DNA from: Anoplopoma fimbria
Lineage: Eukaryota > Chordata > Actinopteri > Perciformes > Anoplopomatidae
Reading direction: 5' to 3'
NCBI RefSeq assembly: GCF_027596085.1
Contig: NC_072467.1
Span: 13,571,976-13,635,975 of the forward strand
Length of the DNA: 64,000 nucleotides
The notes beneath the pieces were generated by a model, which made no database searches, had not been told where the DNA came from, and was given only the letters and a program-made list of their open reading frames with translations. Shown here in pieces: positions 63,577-64,000 of this stretch; position 1 is the stretch's first letter, and the number at the start of each line of letters is the position of its first letter. A program made the position numbers and the translations under genes.

Positions 63577-63609
63577 CTCATAATACTCACAGCCTGTGAG
63601 TATTAGAGC
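63577..63609. repeat. Strong hairpin (15-bp stem, one bulge, 3-nt loop)
   Basis: TAATACTCACA (63581-63591) and TGTGAGTATTA (63595-63605) are perfect inverted repeats separated by GCC. Beyond a single A the stem continues with GCTC/GAGC. No function is assigned. Confidence 0.8.
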
Positions 63610-64000
63610 GTTTCCCCTGTGGGTGTAGATATAAGGTTTATTCTGTAGACACAGGCTCTGTGGAAAATGCTATACATGCCACACGTAGCTTCATGACACC
63701 AGGGCGTGGTATAATCAACAGAAAGATGCATCACAGAACAAGGAAAGCTGGCGCAAAATTATAACCTTTGTTAGGAGACACGTCTGGAATTCTCCTGGTC
63801 TAGTAGGTGTGACTTGTCAGTGACAAAAACAATGAGAGACGCATTGAGATCAGATTTTCACTACACTATTAATGTGGCCAAAATAATTTATGGTAAAGAT
63901 ATGATTGCAATCATCTGTAGAATAACTTCAATAATAATAATCCTATCAGTCAAATTCATCTTTAACTTTGTTAGATGTTTAGTCTCTATTTTTGGCAAAT
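63610..64000. other. Right edge, nothing recognised
   Basis: AT-rich, no gene or repeat supported. Confidence 0.4.

Overview
The window looks like nuclear DNA of a bony fish, most likely a percomorph teleost. It is AT-leaning and gene-poor, with very long (CA/TG)n tracts and (TA)n runs. It carries fragments of transposable elements typical of fish: Rex3-like and L2-like LINEs, a broken Tc1/mariner transposon, PIF/Harbinger-like MITEs and several short interspersed families present in two to four copies each. There is no bacterial gene organisation; coding sequence is split by GT-AG introns. Species was not determined.

I could build one complete gene, on the + strand. Seven coding exons (17330-17390, 17734-17837, 18828-18855, 19505-19695, 23028-23134, 28526-28813, 43828-43894) join in a consistent phase chain to 846 nt, giving 281 residues and a stop. 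A poly(A) signal lies at 44241-44246. The product is a basic, Ser/Pro-rich, probably disordered protein that I cannot name. It has two KEN boxes (residues 40-42 and 55-57), a minimal RxxL motif and several S/T-P sites, which suggests a nuclear or mitotic protein degraded through APC/C. The second KEN box is created by splicing to a 28-nt microexon; skipping that microexon would put a stop codon in frame. Intron 6 is about 15 kb and holds a possible alternative last exon (42290-42455) whose phase fits exon 6.

Before the gene (1-17.3 kb) I see no coding exon I can support. That region holds LINE tails, a 532-bp MITE with TTA target duplications (9614-10145), an L2 3' end inserted into an older repeat (7641-8110) and a minus-strand Rex3-like fragment (12774-13320). 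Within the introns are further repeats, including a LINE C-terminal fragment at 24.1 kb, a repeat copy about 40 bp upstream of exon 5, and clusters of long CA/TG tracts. After the gene (44.3-64 kb) there are a 27-bp minisatellite between inverted arms (about 46.9-47.6 kb), a Tc1/mariner copy with DD36E spacing sitting in a TA microsatellite (49008-50221), nested repeats, a degenerate roughly 35-40 bp tandem block (62.65-63.44 kb) and a strong hairpin (63577-63609). Two or three isolated exon-like segments there (46324-46413, 51732-51823, 56767-56822) could belong to another gene but are unproven.

Repeat family names come from recall of fish consensus sequences, not from a search. Boundaries of degenerate repeats are approximate.
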